Of a stretch of 53,737 bases of DNA, positions 1-8,614 are shown in pieces. Position 1 is the stretch's first letter; each line of letters begins with the position of its first letter. Both the position numbers and the translations under genes were made by a program. The notes under the pieces are model-generated. The model saw only the letters and a list, made by a program, of their open reading frames with translations, was not told where the DNA came from and ran no database searches. This stretch comes from a virus. Where the stretch lies: positions 1 to 53,737 of the IMG/VR virus record IMGVR_UViG_3300017745_000008; one strand, 5' to 3'.

Positions 1-129
1 ACTCTGCCCAAAAAACGCTTTCTTCCCATCATCAAGATGCAGATCCCCTCCGTTTATCCTTAAAGTTGTCGATGTATTTACCGATTCTGGTAGAAATATT
101 GCGTCTACGTGATTACCGATATTTGGCAT
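1..129 (-). CDS. Partial virion structural protein (N-terminal 43 residues)
   Basis: Only the first 43 codons are inside the window; the gene runs off the left edge. It starts with an ATG just upstream of the next structural gene's end and reads MPNIGNHVDAIFLPE and onward to a glycine/aspartate-rich stretch (INGGDLHLDDGKKAFFG). Strings of this kind are common near the start of phage fibre or tail-surface repeats. It is the last visible gene of the leftward structural block, so a tail or fibre role is inferred from position; no family is recognised. Confidence 0.6.
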   Translation of the reverse strand, partial: MPNIGNHVDAIFLPESVNTSTTLRINGGDLHLDDGKKAFFGQS

Positions 130-140
130 GATATAATTCC

Positions 141-521
141 TTACGAGGTGATTTCAAGCGCGTTAACAATTACATCAAGGGAGGAGGCTGTGTCCGATGT
201 CACCACAATCTTATCTCCGGCCGAGGCCGTGCCATTATACTCCAGGATTAATTTCTGCCCCGCCATGACTTCTAACGTCGAGCCGGATGGGATCGGGATG
301 TTTTTAGCTAAGTAAACGTCATCAGAAGGAGCCGCTGTCGTACCTGTTGCAGGTCTGTCGATCTGTACATTAACGTTTATAGGAGACGAGTGGATGTTTG
401 ATAACGCAATACCGATGATAATTGCTGTTTTAGTCGAAGCTCCCCCTAGCTCTACTTCGTAAGCCGTAGAGGTAGATGTCCCAACTGCTGATTTTGTGTA
501 TGCTTTAAATGTATTTGCCAT
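141..521 (-). CDS. Small virion structural protein, beta-rich
   Basis: A 126-residue protein starting MANTFKAYTKSAVG, rich in Thr/Ser/Ala/Ile/Val in alternating patterns that suggest an all-beta fold with no membrane segment or signal peptide. The central IPIPSGSTLEVMAGQKLILE resembles beta strands of small virion decoration or tail-surface proteins annotated as structural in marine cyanophages. It lies between the partial structural gene and an 81-residue module on the same strand with short gaps, so it is likely co-transcribed with them. Exact role unknown. Confidence 0.7.
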   Translation of the reverse strand: MANTFKAYTKSAVGTSTSTAYEVELGGASTKTAIIIGIALSNIHSSPINVNVQIDRPATGTTAAPSDDVYLAKNIPIPSGSTLEVMAGQKLILEYNGTASAGDKIVVTSDTASSLDVIVNALEITS

Positions 522-530
522 GGCAATGCG

Positions 531-776
531 TTATCCTAATGCTATTGCCAAAGCGATAATGTCGTCGATTGTGGATCTAGAATCGGCAAGTGTTTTCACT
601 TCGTTTATTGCCGCTACTGCGTTTGTTTTGTTTGTTGTAGTCAGACTAGTTAAGTTACCTACATCAACCAACTGGCCGACGTTTGTAACAACTTCTCTAG
701 TAGGTGTCCCGCTACTATCTACCCCCGTACCTGCAGTTAGGCCATGCCTAACATGAAAATGCTTATTTGTCGCCAT
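531..776 (-). CDS. Small structural protein with a fibre N-terminal module
   Basis: 81 residues. The opening KHFHVRHGLTAGTG matches in pattern the opening of the 562-residue fibre-like protein encoded at 46239 (KKFDVKHGLSVNG). This looks like a short attachment module that heads several structural proteins in this phage. The rest (NKTNAVAAINEVKTLAD) is the helical 'AINE' pattern frequent in phage fibre shafts. A GTTTAAAG motif lies about 45 bases upstream. It may be a free-standing adaptor, or the relic of a longer fibre whose body is now in the neighbouring 678-residue gene. Confidence 0.7.
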   Translation of the reverse strand: MATNKHFHVRHGLTAGTGVDSSGTPTREVVTNVGQLVDVGNLTSLTTTNKTNAVAAINEVKTLADSRSTIDDIIALAIALG

Positions 777-819
777 AGGTTCACTTTCCCCTGTGCCAAG
801 TTGTAATGTCTATTTAAGA

Positions 820-827
820 CTTTAAAC
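820..827 (-). promoter_or_regulatory. GTTTAAAG motif (candidate late promoter)
   Basis: GTTTAAAG read on the minus strand, in the gap upstream of the 81-residue structural gene. One of about ten copies that sit upstream of structural genes in the sense orientation. Confidence 0.45.
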
Positions 828-837
828 AGTAAATGGC

Positions 838-2874
838 CTAAGAGAGGACTGCTGTTCTAACAACTTTTATAGTTATTTCTTTAGGAAATGCTTCGTACCT
901 ACTAAAATAAATTTCTACATTTGATCCGACTACTTCTGCAGAAAAATCTCCCATTCTTTCGCCCGGAGAAGATGCTGTGCCATAGTCAATTATATCAACA
1001 TTTGTTCCGTCGTGAATAGCCAAAAGCTCTGTTATTTGATAATTAGACGTAAATCCAAATCCTTCGTGAGAAACTTGTACAAAGAATTTTGCAGATCTAT
1101 AAGTCGTAGAGAAAGTATCAACAACAGTGAAAGTGGTGGGGAACGTATTTTCAGCCTGGGTCGTTGTGCTAACGTTGGACTGAATTTTGCTTTCAGAATC
1201 TTCGTCCCATAAAAACTCGTAGGCACCAAATTTTATTTCGTCGGATAACCTGATCTCAAGTTCTCCGTCATCAGCTATGTATCTATTAAAATTATTAGTA
1301 TTTAGCCTATGGGCCACAGCGTTATCGCCTGTCACTCCGGCCCAGATATATCCTTCTTGTAATAAGGCCTCTTTGTTAATGTCTGGATGGTTTACAAATA
1401 TGTGGCCGTTTGTTCCATCTTCTTTGAATAAAATGCCAATGGGCTGACGAATCCCGTCTGAGGCTTGAATTGGCGCAAAAGTAAGCCCACCGTTGTTTTT
1501 TACAAATAGCACCCGGCCGGAATCGTCTGCACCCGTAAATTCCCCGTCGATTCCAGAAGTATCGGTTTCTGAGAGTTCTCCGAATACTGTTGCTACCCCG
1601 TACCCCCCTGCTAAAATCTCTGCGTTAGTTATTCCAATAGCATTCATTTTAGAAGAAGTACTCGCCTCTGCAACCCCAACAATCGCCATTTTCTTTATTG
1701 GATCAAATCCCATAAAGTACACAGGAGTAAGAGCGGGGATTGTGCCGCCGCTGCCGTTCTTTATATTAGTAGTAACAGAAGATGATCCTACTTCTGAAAT
1801 TTTATTATCTGCTCGGCTATATACTCTTACATTTCCATTTAAGGTATTTCTATAGATGTCCCATCTATTTTCTTCTATTTGAGAAGTATCAGGTATATCC
1901 TCTAGGCCCTTTACAATAAAACTACCTGACTGAGTTATATTAAAATTTTGATCTAAAATTAGCTTAGGAGAGTACTTTATTCTAACATTTCCAGTGGAAA
2001 GAACGTTACTTGTCCCGTTGTATAATTTGAATGTATTTAGAGACGCCTCTGCAATAACGTAATTACCCTGAGGTACGCCTCCCAAAGTAACACCGTCGTT
2101 AAGGTATTGCTCAACAAAAATTTCTTCTCCGTTAAAAAGACCATGGTCATTATATGTAAAAACGGATTCAGATGACCCTGCTACAGCATCTGTTTGAAAA
2201 GAGTAGGAAGTATCTGAATTTATAGCAATGTTGTCTGCAGTTATGTCTATATCAGATGAATCTATTACAAAGTTATTAGCATTAAGCAAAACACCAGTTG
2301 CAAAGTTATGACCGTCATTGATAACAAGAGTATTTGCTTTTGTGCTATCTGTCTCGTCTTCACTCGGAATACTCGTAGCGTATCCTCTAAGCGCCGACTT
2401 ATTGTTAATTTTTAATTGGTTTCTGTCCGTGTGAATGTAGTCAGACCCGTCAGTTGCGTCTTTGAACTGGTCTAAGTATTTTTCAACAAGAGCATACTTA
2501 AACTCTCCTATCTCAACCCATCCTCCACTCCCAGAGTTTATGTATTTATTCCATACGTGAAGTAACGCGTCTTCAGCCTGAGTGCTGGAGGAATTTGGTG
2601 GATCAACCCTTTCTACCCAGAGTTCGCCATGAGATAAGTCTTGATACCCTCCTACTGATAGCGTAGGGTCTGGCGCTGTATCAGAATAAAATATCCCACC
2701 AACTTTTCTTATCTTATTCTCATTATCTTTTAAGTATAAAGACGTGTCATCTTTATCATAATTTATAGCAATCTCTCCAAGTTGAATATCTATATTCCTT
2801 GGCCTTTTTGCAAATACCTGCGATCTACGATGCAGTATAATATCTCTGGGTGATGAAGGCGGTGAGCTGGGCAT
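838..2874 (-). CDS. Tail fibre-like structural protein
   Basis: 678 residues. The N-terminus (residues about 15-60: RRSQVFAKRP, LGEIAINYDKDDTSLYLKD) is the 'GEIAIN...LYLKD' signature often seen at the start of phage fibre and tail-surface proteins. The middle is beta-rich and repetitive. The last about 95 residues (AKFFVQVSHEG, LLAIHDGTNVDIIDYGT, ending in VVRTAVLS) match in pattern the C-terminus of the fibre-like protein at 46239 (LMLIHDGTDVYMTEYGT, VTRTAIAS), so this terminal domain is a shared module. It follows the 390-residue fibre gene by a single base, so the pair is probably coupled. Host-recognition or fibre-tip role inferred. Confidence 0.75.
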   Translation of the reverse strand: MPSSPPSSPRDIILHRRSQVFAKRPRNIDIQLGEIAINYDKDDTSLYLKDNENKIRKVGGIFYSDTAPDPTLSVGGYQDLSHGELWVERVDPPNSSSTQAEDALLHVWNKYINSGSGGWVEIGEFKYALVEKYLDQFKDATDGSDYIHTDRNQLKINNKSALRGYATSIPSEDETDSTKANTLVINDGHNFATGVLLNANNFVIDSSDIDITADNIAINSDTSYSFQTDAVAGSSESVFTYNDHGLFNGEEIFVEQYLNDGVTLGGVPQGNYVIAEASLNTFKLYNGTSNVLSTGNVRIKYSPKLILDQNFNITQSGSFIVKGLEDIPDTSQIEENRWDIYRNTLNGNVRVYSRADNKISEVGSSSVTTNIKNGSGGTIPALTPVYFMGFDPIKKMAIVGVAEASTSSKMNAIGITNAEILAGGYGVATVFGELSETDTSGIDGEFTGADDSGRVLFVKNNGGLTFAPIQASDGIRQPIGILFKEDGTNGHIFVNHPDINKEALLQEGYIWAGVTGDNAVAHRLNTNNFNRYIADDGELEIRLSDEIKFGAYEFLWDEDSESKIQSNVSTTTQAENTFPTTFTVVDTFSTTYRSAKFFVQVSHEGFGFTSNYQITELLAIHDGTNVDIIDYGTASSPGERMGDFSAEVVGSNVEIYFSRYEAFPKEITIKVVRTAVLS

Positions 2875-2875
2875 T

Positions 2876-4048
2876 TTAGTACTCTAGGGCGTCAATAAGA
2901 TAGTTTTCATCCGAGTCTGTTAAAACATCGTCGATGGTTGTTGTAATAAATCTTTCCATATATGTTTTATTAACCGCGTCTAATTCATTTATTGGCTCTG
3001 CAAGGTTTTCAATTCTTCTCTCATTTATGCTTAGTGCAGCAGCGTCACTATTTACGTTCTCTCCTATACTCACATAGTTTGAAACTATAAACTTTCCATC
3101 TGCATAGATAGAAGCTAAGTGGTCTGTTGAATTGTTTTCCCAGCGTTGAACTTGAGTAGTATCCAGATTATTACTTGACTGTACTATTAAACTAACAGGT
3201 AGAGCCCCATTTATTGGGGTTATTGTTATGTCACTTATAGAAGCAGGACCTTTTGAAAGATAAGAATCCCCCAATGATGCAGAATCTACTAGGCTATCTA
3301 TTTCTGTTTTTGTGTAAAGCTGCGTTTTAAGGTAGTAGTTAGTTGCAACATACGAAGTAACACTCGAAAAACTCGAGCTTACTTCAGAGTCGACGTACGT
3401 AGATAAAGCATAAGTGGATATATTTAACCCACTAATTTTATCATCAACTTCTGTTTTTGCGTAAGTTTCAAGTTTGCTATATACGCTGGAGATATCAGCC
3501 TTTGCGTCAAGATACTTATCTAGTTCTCTTCTTGTATAGAAGTCTTTTGAATTTACTGTCTCTCCTCTGGGATCAGTACTCCTAAATACGTTAGGATTAG
3601 AAGCCACATTTTGAGAAGCAACAACTTGTTGCTTAGGAGAGGGCAACGTTCCTACACCAGACCCACAGCCACCACCACTTGGAGAAGAGTTAACTCTCTG
3701 AAAAGGTGAAGGTAGAGTTCCTCCGTTAGATTCGCCGCTTGTCCCGGCACCAAATACGTTAGTGTCAGGTTTGCTATATACGCCGGAGATATTGGCCTTT
3801 GTGTCAAGATACTTATCTAGTCCTCTTCTTGTATAGAAGCCTTTTGAATTTACTGTCTCTCCTCTGGGATTAGTATTCCTAAATACATTAGGATTAGAAG
3901 CCACATTCAGAGAAGCAACAACTTGTTGCCTAGGAGAGGGCATTGCTCCTACACCGCCACTTGGAGAAGAGTTAACTCGCTGAGAAGGTGAAGGTAGAGT
4001 TCCTCTGTTAAATCCGCCGCTTGCCCCGGCACCAAGTACGTTTGCCAT
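2876..4048 (-). CDS. Tail fibre protein with internal duplication
   Basis: 390 residues in three parts. Residues 3-93 and 97-192 are two near-identical copies of a Gly/Ser/Pro-rich unit containing TLPSP, QRVNSSPSGG, NVASNPNVFR and FYTRR.LDKYLD. Next come YAKTEVDD and YTKTEIDS, the YxKTExD repeats of trimeric fibre shafts. The C-terminus has RRIENLAEPINELDAVNK, a typical fibre segment preceding a knob or chaperone region. Copy two has an extra Gly/Cys insert (GGGCGSGVG). No enzymatic motif is visible. Part of the leftward fibre operon. Confidence 0.8.
   Translation of the reverse strand: MANVLGAGASGGFNRGTLPSPSQRVNSSPSGGVGAMPSPRQQVVASLNVASNPNVFRNTNPRGETVNSKGFYTRRGLDKYLDTKANISGVYSKPDTNVFGAGTSGESNGGTLPSPFQRVNSSPSGGGCGSGVGTLPSPKQQVVASQNVASNPNVFRSTDPRGETVNSKDFYTRRELDKYLDAKADISSVYSKLETYAKTEVDDKISGLNISTYALSTYVDSEVSSSFSSVTSYVATNYYLKTQLYTKTEIDSLVDSASLGDSYLSKGPASISDITITPINGALPVSLIVQSSNNLDTTQVQRWENNSTDHLASIYADGKFIVSNYVSIGENVNSDAAALSINERRIENLAEPINELDAVNKTYMERFITTTIDDVLTDSDENYLIDALEY
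3473..3760 (-). repeat. Direct repeat copy 2 inside the fibre gene
   Basis: Encodes residues 97-192 of the fibre protein. Long identical DNA runs are shared with the adjacent copy, but it is a few codons longer because of a Gly/Cys insert. Confidence 0.85.
3770..4042 (-). repeat. Direct repeat copy 1 inside the fibre gene
   Basis: Encodes residues 3-93 of the fibre protein. It is tandem and in frame with copy 2, indicating a recent unequal duplication or a recombination-prone fibre segment. Confidence 0.85.
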
Positions 4049-4054
4049 AGTCTA

Positions 4055-4062
4055 CTTTAAAC
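4055..4062 (-). promoter_or_regulatory. GTTTAAAG motif (candidate late promoter)
   Basis: GTTTAAAG on the minus strand, seven bases before the ATG of the fibre gene. If it works as a -10-like element, the transcript would be nearly leaderless; otherwise this copy may be chance. Confidence 0.35.
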
Positions 4063-5088
4063 TTAGAGGTTATCAATTTCGTCATCTGTTAACACAGTTC
4101 TAGGTCTTAACGTCGCGGCATCATTTAATGTTTCGTAGCTATTGCACAATTTGTTTCCTTTCAAATCATAAAATGGTATGGGCTGCTCTACGTAGTGTCC
4201 TTCTGATCCTATTTGTACAAGCTGATAATTAGGAAGATCTCGTTGGCGTTGGGGCCCTAAACATTTATTTTTACCAGAGTTTACACAATATAGCTTATCC
4301 CAGTATAAATGTTCTACTCCGTTTTCATCTTTTACCGGGTCAAAATAAGGAAACTTAGCGTGAGCATTTGTATAATAATCACCTGTTGGTATTTTTTTAA
4401 TATTTATCCAGAGACAAAAAGCGTCACTACATTCTGATTCTATCAGAACAAACTCGCCAGGGACATAGTAGTATTCTCTTTTTTCTTTATAATTATTCCA
4501 GCTGTCATCAGAAGGATCAAAGAGATCTTTTTTCCAGCCAGCACTCGCCTCTCCCCACTCTTTTAAGTATAGCTTTAAAAAGTAAGGGTCGTATCTCTCA
4601 ACTAGCTCCTCAACTGTAGGCAATTGAACTGGTTCTGAGACTTCTATACTACAGATTTTTGTCCACTTTGTTCTATCTAGCGGAGGAGATAAGGCAAGGA
4701 TATCTTCGTTTGCTTCGTATAAAGATATAATATATCCGTCGTCTTCTATATATAAAACTCTGTCCCCGATAGAATACGCTACAACTCCTCTATATCTAGA
4801 GATGCTCCACTTATCAATTGTTTCAGAAAAATTTAAGTTGGTAGTACTTTCTTTTATTTCCCAAGGAAAGTACACATCGCCCCAAGATCTATAAATGCCT
4901 TTTTGAAACTCATAAAACTCATAAGTGTCTATAAGCTCTTCTAGGCTAATCCCGCAGCTATTAGTCTCGCGCGCGCAGGACCTATCAACCAGGTCACCCT
5001 CAGCACTTACCGCTTCTACAGCTGCCTTCTGCTCTTCTGTTAGCTCCGAAGAAGCACAGCCCTTAAAAAATAAGTTGGAGGTTGACAT
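4063..5088 (-). CDS. Virion protein with carbohydrate-binding-like modules
   Basis: 341 residues. Two stretches resemble small beta-sandwich carbohydrate-binding modules of the 'Y..GD.V.Y....Y.....N......W' type: one around residues 100-145 (VVAYSIGDRVLYIEDDGY followed by RTKWTKIC), one around residues 205-235 (YYVPGEFVLIESECSDAF). Eleven or so cysteines are present, unusually many for this phage, and some may pair. The C-terminus ends in RPRTVLTDDEIDNL. It lies between the fibre and tail-tube-like genes, suggesting a baseplate or fibre-associated part. The module assignment is by eye and tentative. Confidence 0.6.
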   Translation of the reverse strand: MSTSNLFFKGCASSELTEEQKAAVEAVSAEGDLVDRSCARETNSCGISLEELIDTYEFYEFQKGIYRSWGDVYFPWEIKESTTNLNFSETIDKWSISRYRGVVAYSIGDRVLYIEDDGYIISLYEANEDILALSPPLDRTKWTKICSIEVSEPVQLPTVEELVERYDPYFLKLYLKEWGEASAGWKKDLFDPSDDSWNNYKEKREYYYVPGEFVLIESECSDAFCLWINIKKIPTGDYYTNAHAKFPYFDPVKDENGVEHLYWDKLYCVNSGKNKCLGPQRQRDLPNYQLVQIGSEGHYVEQPIPFYDLKGNKLCNSYETLNDAATLRPRTVLTDDEIDNL

Positions 5089-5110
5089 ACCTCAACTCTC
5101 CTATAATAGA

Positions 5111-5539
5111 TTAGTTATATGTGAATGTATCCATTACAAACGTGAGCTCTAGTGTAGATACGTTTGTAGAGGCTCTATCGGCCTGGCCAAAATTTAACGA
5201 GGTGATCTGAGCGTCTGGGATAGTGATGGTTCTGTTTCCTACAGGACTAGGATCTTCGCCACAACTCACAGGAGTAACTGTAAGAGTGATGTAAGAGCAG
5301 TCATAGGTTTTCCAAAAGTCAACAATGTCGGCGTGCTTTTCAGGGTCAAAAGGAACAGAGACAGTAACTTCTGCAAGGGTGCGAGGACCCTTGAGCTGGA
5401 AGATACGACCTCTTACACCGTCAGCATACTGAGTAGTTCCTGAGGTGTCTCTGATACCAGAAAAAGTTGTAAAATAGTGCTGGAAAGGGGAGGCCTGGAT
5501 CCAGTACTGTGCTTGTGTGATAGGCTTATATGCTAACAT
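5111..5539 (-). CDS. Probable tail tube protein
   Basis: 142 residues, the usual size of a myovirus tail tube subunit. The N-terminal YWIQASPFQHYFTTFSG and the strands AEVTVSVPFDPEKHADIVDFWKT and VSTLELTFVMDTFTY fit the beta-barrel tube fold seen in phage tube proteins, in which a final strand returns to the barrel. It is followed on the same strand by structural genes and preceded by the portal. Assignment rests on length, pattern and context, not on an unmistakable motif; a small baseplate component is the alternative. Confidence 0.5.
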   Translation of the reverse strand: MLAYKPITQAQYWIQASPFQHYFTTFSGIRDTSGTTQYADGVRGRIFQLKGPRTLAEVTVSVPFDPEKHADIVDFWKTYDCSYITLTVTPVSCGEDPSPVGNRTITIPDAQITSLNFGQADRASTNVSTLELTFVMDTFTYN

Positions 5540-5574
5540 AGTACGTTATGTATAATGCAATATTTCTAATAGTA

Positions 5575-5582
5575 TTTTAAAC
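5575..5582 (-). promoter_or_regulatory. GTTTAAAA variant of the candidate late motif
   Basis: Minus-strand GTTTAAAA in the gap between the portal gene and the tube-like gene, 36 bases before the latter's ATG. Confidence 0.35.
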
Positions 5583-5590
5583 TACATGCG

Positions 5591-7462
5591 CTATTGGAAA
5601 TAAGGATCAAACCATCTCCAATATCCTTTGGCCTCTGTATCGATGGTAACTGTCTCGCGGTGGACAATATATCTATTTAGTCTAAAAACTGCGTGATACA
5701 GAGCAATAAGGCTTTCAGAGTCTTGCTCTGAGAGGCCATCTTGATGGACTAAGCCTTTAAATCTTTGTAAATCTGTTTCTAGTCTTGCTTTTACTTCAAA
5801 TGTTTCAATTGGTATTTTGCGAAGGCCTCTAATTTCTTCAAAGAATCTTTCTACAACAAAAATGATCTCTCCAGGAGAAGTAAACTCATCTATGCTAAGC
5901 TTAGAGATGGACATTTCGTTTCCGGTAGAATCAGAAACAATTCGTTGGAATCCAACGTCGTCAAGGTTACCTTTGAAATTAGCAGATATTTCTTGAGATA
6001 TCTTCTGTTTTTCAGAAGGTTCTTCAAAGTCAAATAGCTTCATAAGATCAGCTCCAAACTCCATGTCTTCAGCCATCGGAGCTTCTTCAGCATCTCCTTC
6101 TTCTTCTACAGGTGGCATCATCCCGCCCATCATCCCACCATCAGGCATTTCTTGCTTAGTTAGAGAAGGAATGTTAAGCTTGTCTCTAAGCCAGTCTATA
6201 TCTTCTACTTGATAGCCTATGGCCCCAAGCTGTGAAAGAACCTGAACCATACGAACAGGATCTTCGCGCTGCTTAAGATCTTCAAAGTTACGGACTAATC
6301 TAGGAGGGTTTTTACCGGGATAGTTAAGCTCTACTATCCATCGGACCAAAGTGGAGTTAATTGTTTCGTCAAGCTCTTCAGAAAAAGCCTTTGCTTTACG
6401 CATACGAACAGAGTCGGCAATCTGATCCCGCGCAAACGACCCAACACTTCCCGTCTCCTGGCCAACGGTAGTTTCGCCGTTAATCACAAAACTAATTTGT
6501 TGGTCAATGTACGAGATTAACTGATTATAAAGTTCGGGTCTTCCATTACTTTCTAGCCAGTTAATCTCCATTTCGTCCGGTATAACAACAGCAGTTTCCT
6601 GCCCAAGACGTTGTAAGGCCGTAAATAAGGAATTAACTTCTTCTTCAGGAGTGCCAAGGCTGAACTTACCCACGGCAGTTGGAGTGGTATGCTTATCTGC
6701 GTACTGTAACCAAAAATTAAGCAGAGTTCTTCTAAACTCTACAAGCGGATAGAGTTGGCGACCAAGGCCAGAGCCATGGACATCCATAAAATTGCTATAG
6801 GCCCAGTGCCTATGCATTACCATAGACCTAAGAGGAACGCCCATGCCTTCTACTGGAGAAAACATTGTAATAAGTCTAGGGCTTACAGTCCCATCCTCAT
6901 TAAGCCTAAAAAGAAATCTTCGTGGGTCTCTAGATTTTATTTCTGAAGGTACAATGTACTTTCCTTGCCTCATCCAGCAGATCTCAGCTACTGACATTCC
7001 GAGCACTATAGACTCACACATTCCACGGATGAACGTGTCAAATCCAGAGTTTGCAGAAACTAAAGATTCTTTACCATACGATTGTCGGGTATTACTACCC
7101 ATTCGATTAATTACTTGACGCACAAACTCTGCGACTTCTTCGTCTTCTGAAGAATCAGAAGCAGGATAAACTTCCCAGGGTCTCTGTACAATCTCACCAA
7201 TGAGCTTTTCCCAAGCGGCAAGGATTTGGCTGTCGTTGAACAGCCTCATGTACTTCTCGATGGCTCTAGGTCCACCACCACCCTCTTCCAAGAGGATGTC
7301 GTCTCTACGAGGTAATATTACTCCGCTGGTAAGGTGCGGGGCACCTGAGTAGGAATAAGGATCCGACTTGTATCCAGCTAAGTTACCTTGAGAAACTCCC
7401 AGGGAAAAATACCTGTCGAAAAACCCAGATTTAATATGTCTTTGAGGATTTTCAGAGCTCAT
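5591..7462 (-). CDS. Portal protein, DUF935 / Mu gp29-like
   Basis: 623 residues, forming the dodecameric ring at the head vertex through which DNA is packaged and ejected. Family pattern: an early 'W..LIGEIVQRPWEVYP' segment (about residue 85), 'FDTFIRGMCESIVLGMSVAEICW' (about residue 145), 'VMHRHWAYSNFMDVHGSGLGR', then 'LISYIDQQISFVINGETTVGQETGS' and 'RDQIADSVRMRKAKAFSEELDETIN'. These are the successive landmarks of Mu gp29-type portals. The C-terminal 190 residues are an acidic/Met-Gly-rich linker (GGMMGGMMPP) and a helical tail, longer than in Mu. This points to a Mu-type head, not a T4-type gp20 portal. Confidence 0.88.
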   Translation of the reverse strand: MSSENPQRHIKSGFFDRYFSLGVSQGNLAGYKSDPYSYSGAPHLTSGVILPRRDDILLEEGGGGPRAIEKYMRLFNDSQILAAWEKLIGEIVQRPWEVYPASDSSEDEEVAEFVRQVINRMGSNTRQSYGKESLVSANSGFDTFIRGMCESIVLGMSVAEICWMRQGKYIVPSEIKSRDPRRFLFRLNEDGTVSPRLITMFSPVEGMGVPLRSMVMHRHWAYSNFMDVHGSGLGRQLYPLVEFRRTLLNFWLQYADKHTTPTAVGKFSLGTPEEEVNSLFTALQRLGQETAVVIPDEMEINWLESNGRPELYNQLISYIDQQISFVINGETTVGQETGSVGSFARDQIADSVRMRKAKAFSEELDETINSTLVRWIVELNYPGKNPPRLVRNFEDLKQREDPVRMVQVLSQLGAIGYQVEDIDWLRDKLNIPSLTKQEMPDGGMMGGMMPPVEEEGDAEEAPMAEDMEFGADLMKLFDFEEPSEKQKISQEISANFKGNLDDVGFQRIVSDSTGNEMSISKLSIDEFTSPGEIIFVVERFFEEIRGLRKIPIETFEVKARLETDLQRFKGLVHQDGLSEQDSESLIALYHAVFRLNRYIVHRETVTIDTEAKGYWRWFDPYFQ

Positions 7463-7478
7463 TGGGTACTTTTACACA

Positions 7479-7673
7479 TCATTCTTCGCTATCTTTAAAC
7501 TTACTAGGCTCAACTACCTGGGTTAGATCAATAACAATTGTTTCTAGGTTCATAAGCTGTTCTCTTAGCTCTTCCCGGGTAATGTTTCCATTTTCCCATT
7601 CTTCAATTAGCTCCTCGGCTCCGTCGACTTTAACGTTATGCCCAGTTGTTAAGATGTTAATTCCTTTTTCCAT
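7479..7673 (-). CDS. Small acidic protein upstream of the portal
   Basis: 64 residues from an internal ATG (MEKGINILTTG); a longer reading exists but would lie deep inside the upstream gene. The protein is mostly helical and acidic (AEELIEEWENGNITREELREQL). It overlaps the end of the 321-residue gene by 25 bases and precedes the portal by 16, so translational coupling is likely. Function unknown; a morphogenesis helper is a guess from position. Confidence 0.6.
   Translation of the reverse strand: MEKGINILTTGHNVKVDGAEELIEEWENGNITREELREQLMNLETIVIDLTQVVEPSKFKDSEE
7493..7500 (-). promoter_or_regulatory. GTTTAAAG motif (candidate late promoter) for the portal
   Basis: Minus-strand GTTTAAAG located inside the end of the 64-residue gene, about 30 bases before the portal ATG. 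Confidence 0.4.
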
Positions 7674-8614
7674 AGTTCTTGTTCTTTGTGGATAGATTGA
7701 TACAATGACTTGTAAGTTTTTCTCCAAGCTTCGTCGTATTTTCGTACGTACTTGAAGTAGTTTTCCCCCCAAGAATCTTGGGTGTATAGCTCTTTATACT
7801 TTTCTGGAACGGTCAAGGAAAATGTTTTTAGCTCTATTGCTAAAATAGCGCTTATAAAATCTCCTCTCTTAGCGATCATTTGATCTTTAAGATCTTCTAG
7901 GTCTATATTAGGATGATCTTCTGATATTTTTATAAATAAAGGAGACTTTAAAAGATCAGATTTTTTGGTTATCCTTTCTTTTTTAAAAGTCTCTTCGTAA
8001 GCGTTGTCTAAAACTTGCGCCATGAAGGTCGAATTAAACTCAACTTCGTCTCCGTCATTAACTTCTTTCCAAAACTTTTTAAAAGATTCATAGCATCTAA
8101 CAATAGTTATATCCGCGTAAGACTGAAGTTTTTGTTTAATCTCTCTTTTTGCTGCCTCTACATAATGCATGTCTTTTCCATCTGGCCAAAGAACACTCCG
8201 TTGCGCGAGAGAGTTAGACCAGAGAAAGGTTGTTAAAAGCTTTTTGGTCCTAGAGTCGCTAAGATCTTTTTTAGGCAGGTCGTCTATATCCTTAATAGCT
8301 TTTTTCCATTCGTAAAAAATATCTATTGCTTTGTTTTCTGATGCTTGCCACACCGGGGTTTTTGAAAGCTTTCCGATATGCGTCTCGTCGAGTTCTCCGT
8401 ACCCAGTTAGTTCGTTAATAAGCACGTCGTCTTCAGAGAGATTTTGAGTGGTTATTATTTTAGGTCTTGAGGTACTTTTGATATGTGCATTAAACTCAAC
8501 AACCCACTTGTCGTGAATAAGTTGTTGTTCTAGCTTCCATTTATCATGCGCTAAAATTTTATCCAATGCAGACTCTTCAATATTACACAGCGCTAGAATC
8601 TCCTGGGTTTGCAT
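7649..8614 (-). CDS. Unknown protein of the portal operon
   Basis: 321 residues, charged, predominantly alpha-helical, with many Trp and Lys (ILAHDKWKLEQQLIHDKW near the N-terminus; FKYVRKYDEAWRKTYKSLY near the C-terminus). No catalytic motif, signal or membrane segment is visible. It overlaps the upstream 155-residue gene by 32 bases and the downstream small gene by 25. The position next to the portal suggests head assembly or packaging, but I do not recognise a terminase or minor head protein in it. Confidence 0.65.
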   Translation of the reverse strand: MQTQEILALCNIEESALDKILAHDKWKLEQQLIHDKWVVEFNAHIKSTSRPKIITTQNLSEDDVLINELTGYGELDETHIGKLSKTPVWQASENKAIDIFYEWKKAIKDIDDLPKKDLSDSRTKKLLTTFLWSNSLAQRSVLWPDGKDMHYVEAAKREIKQKLQSYADITIVRCYESFKKFWKEVNDGDEVEFNSTFMAQVLDNAYEETFKKERITKKSDLLKSPLFIKISEDHPNIDLEDLKDQMIAKRGDFISAILAIELKTFSLTVPEKYKELYTQDSWGENYFKYVRKYDEAWRKTYKSLYQSIHKEQELWKKELTS

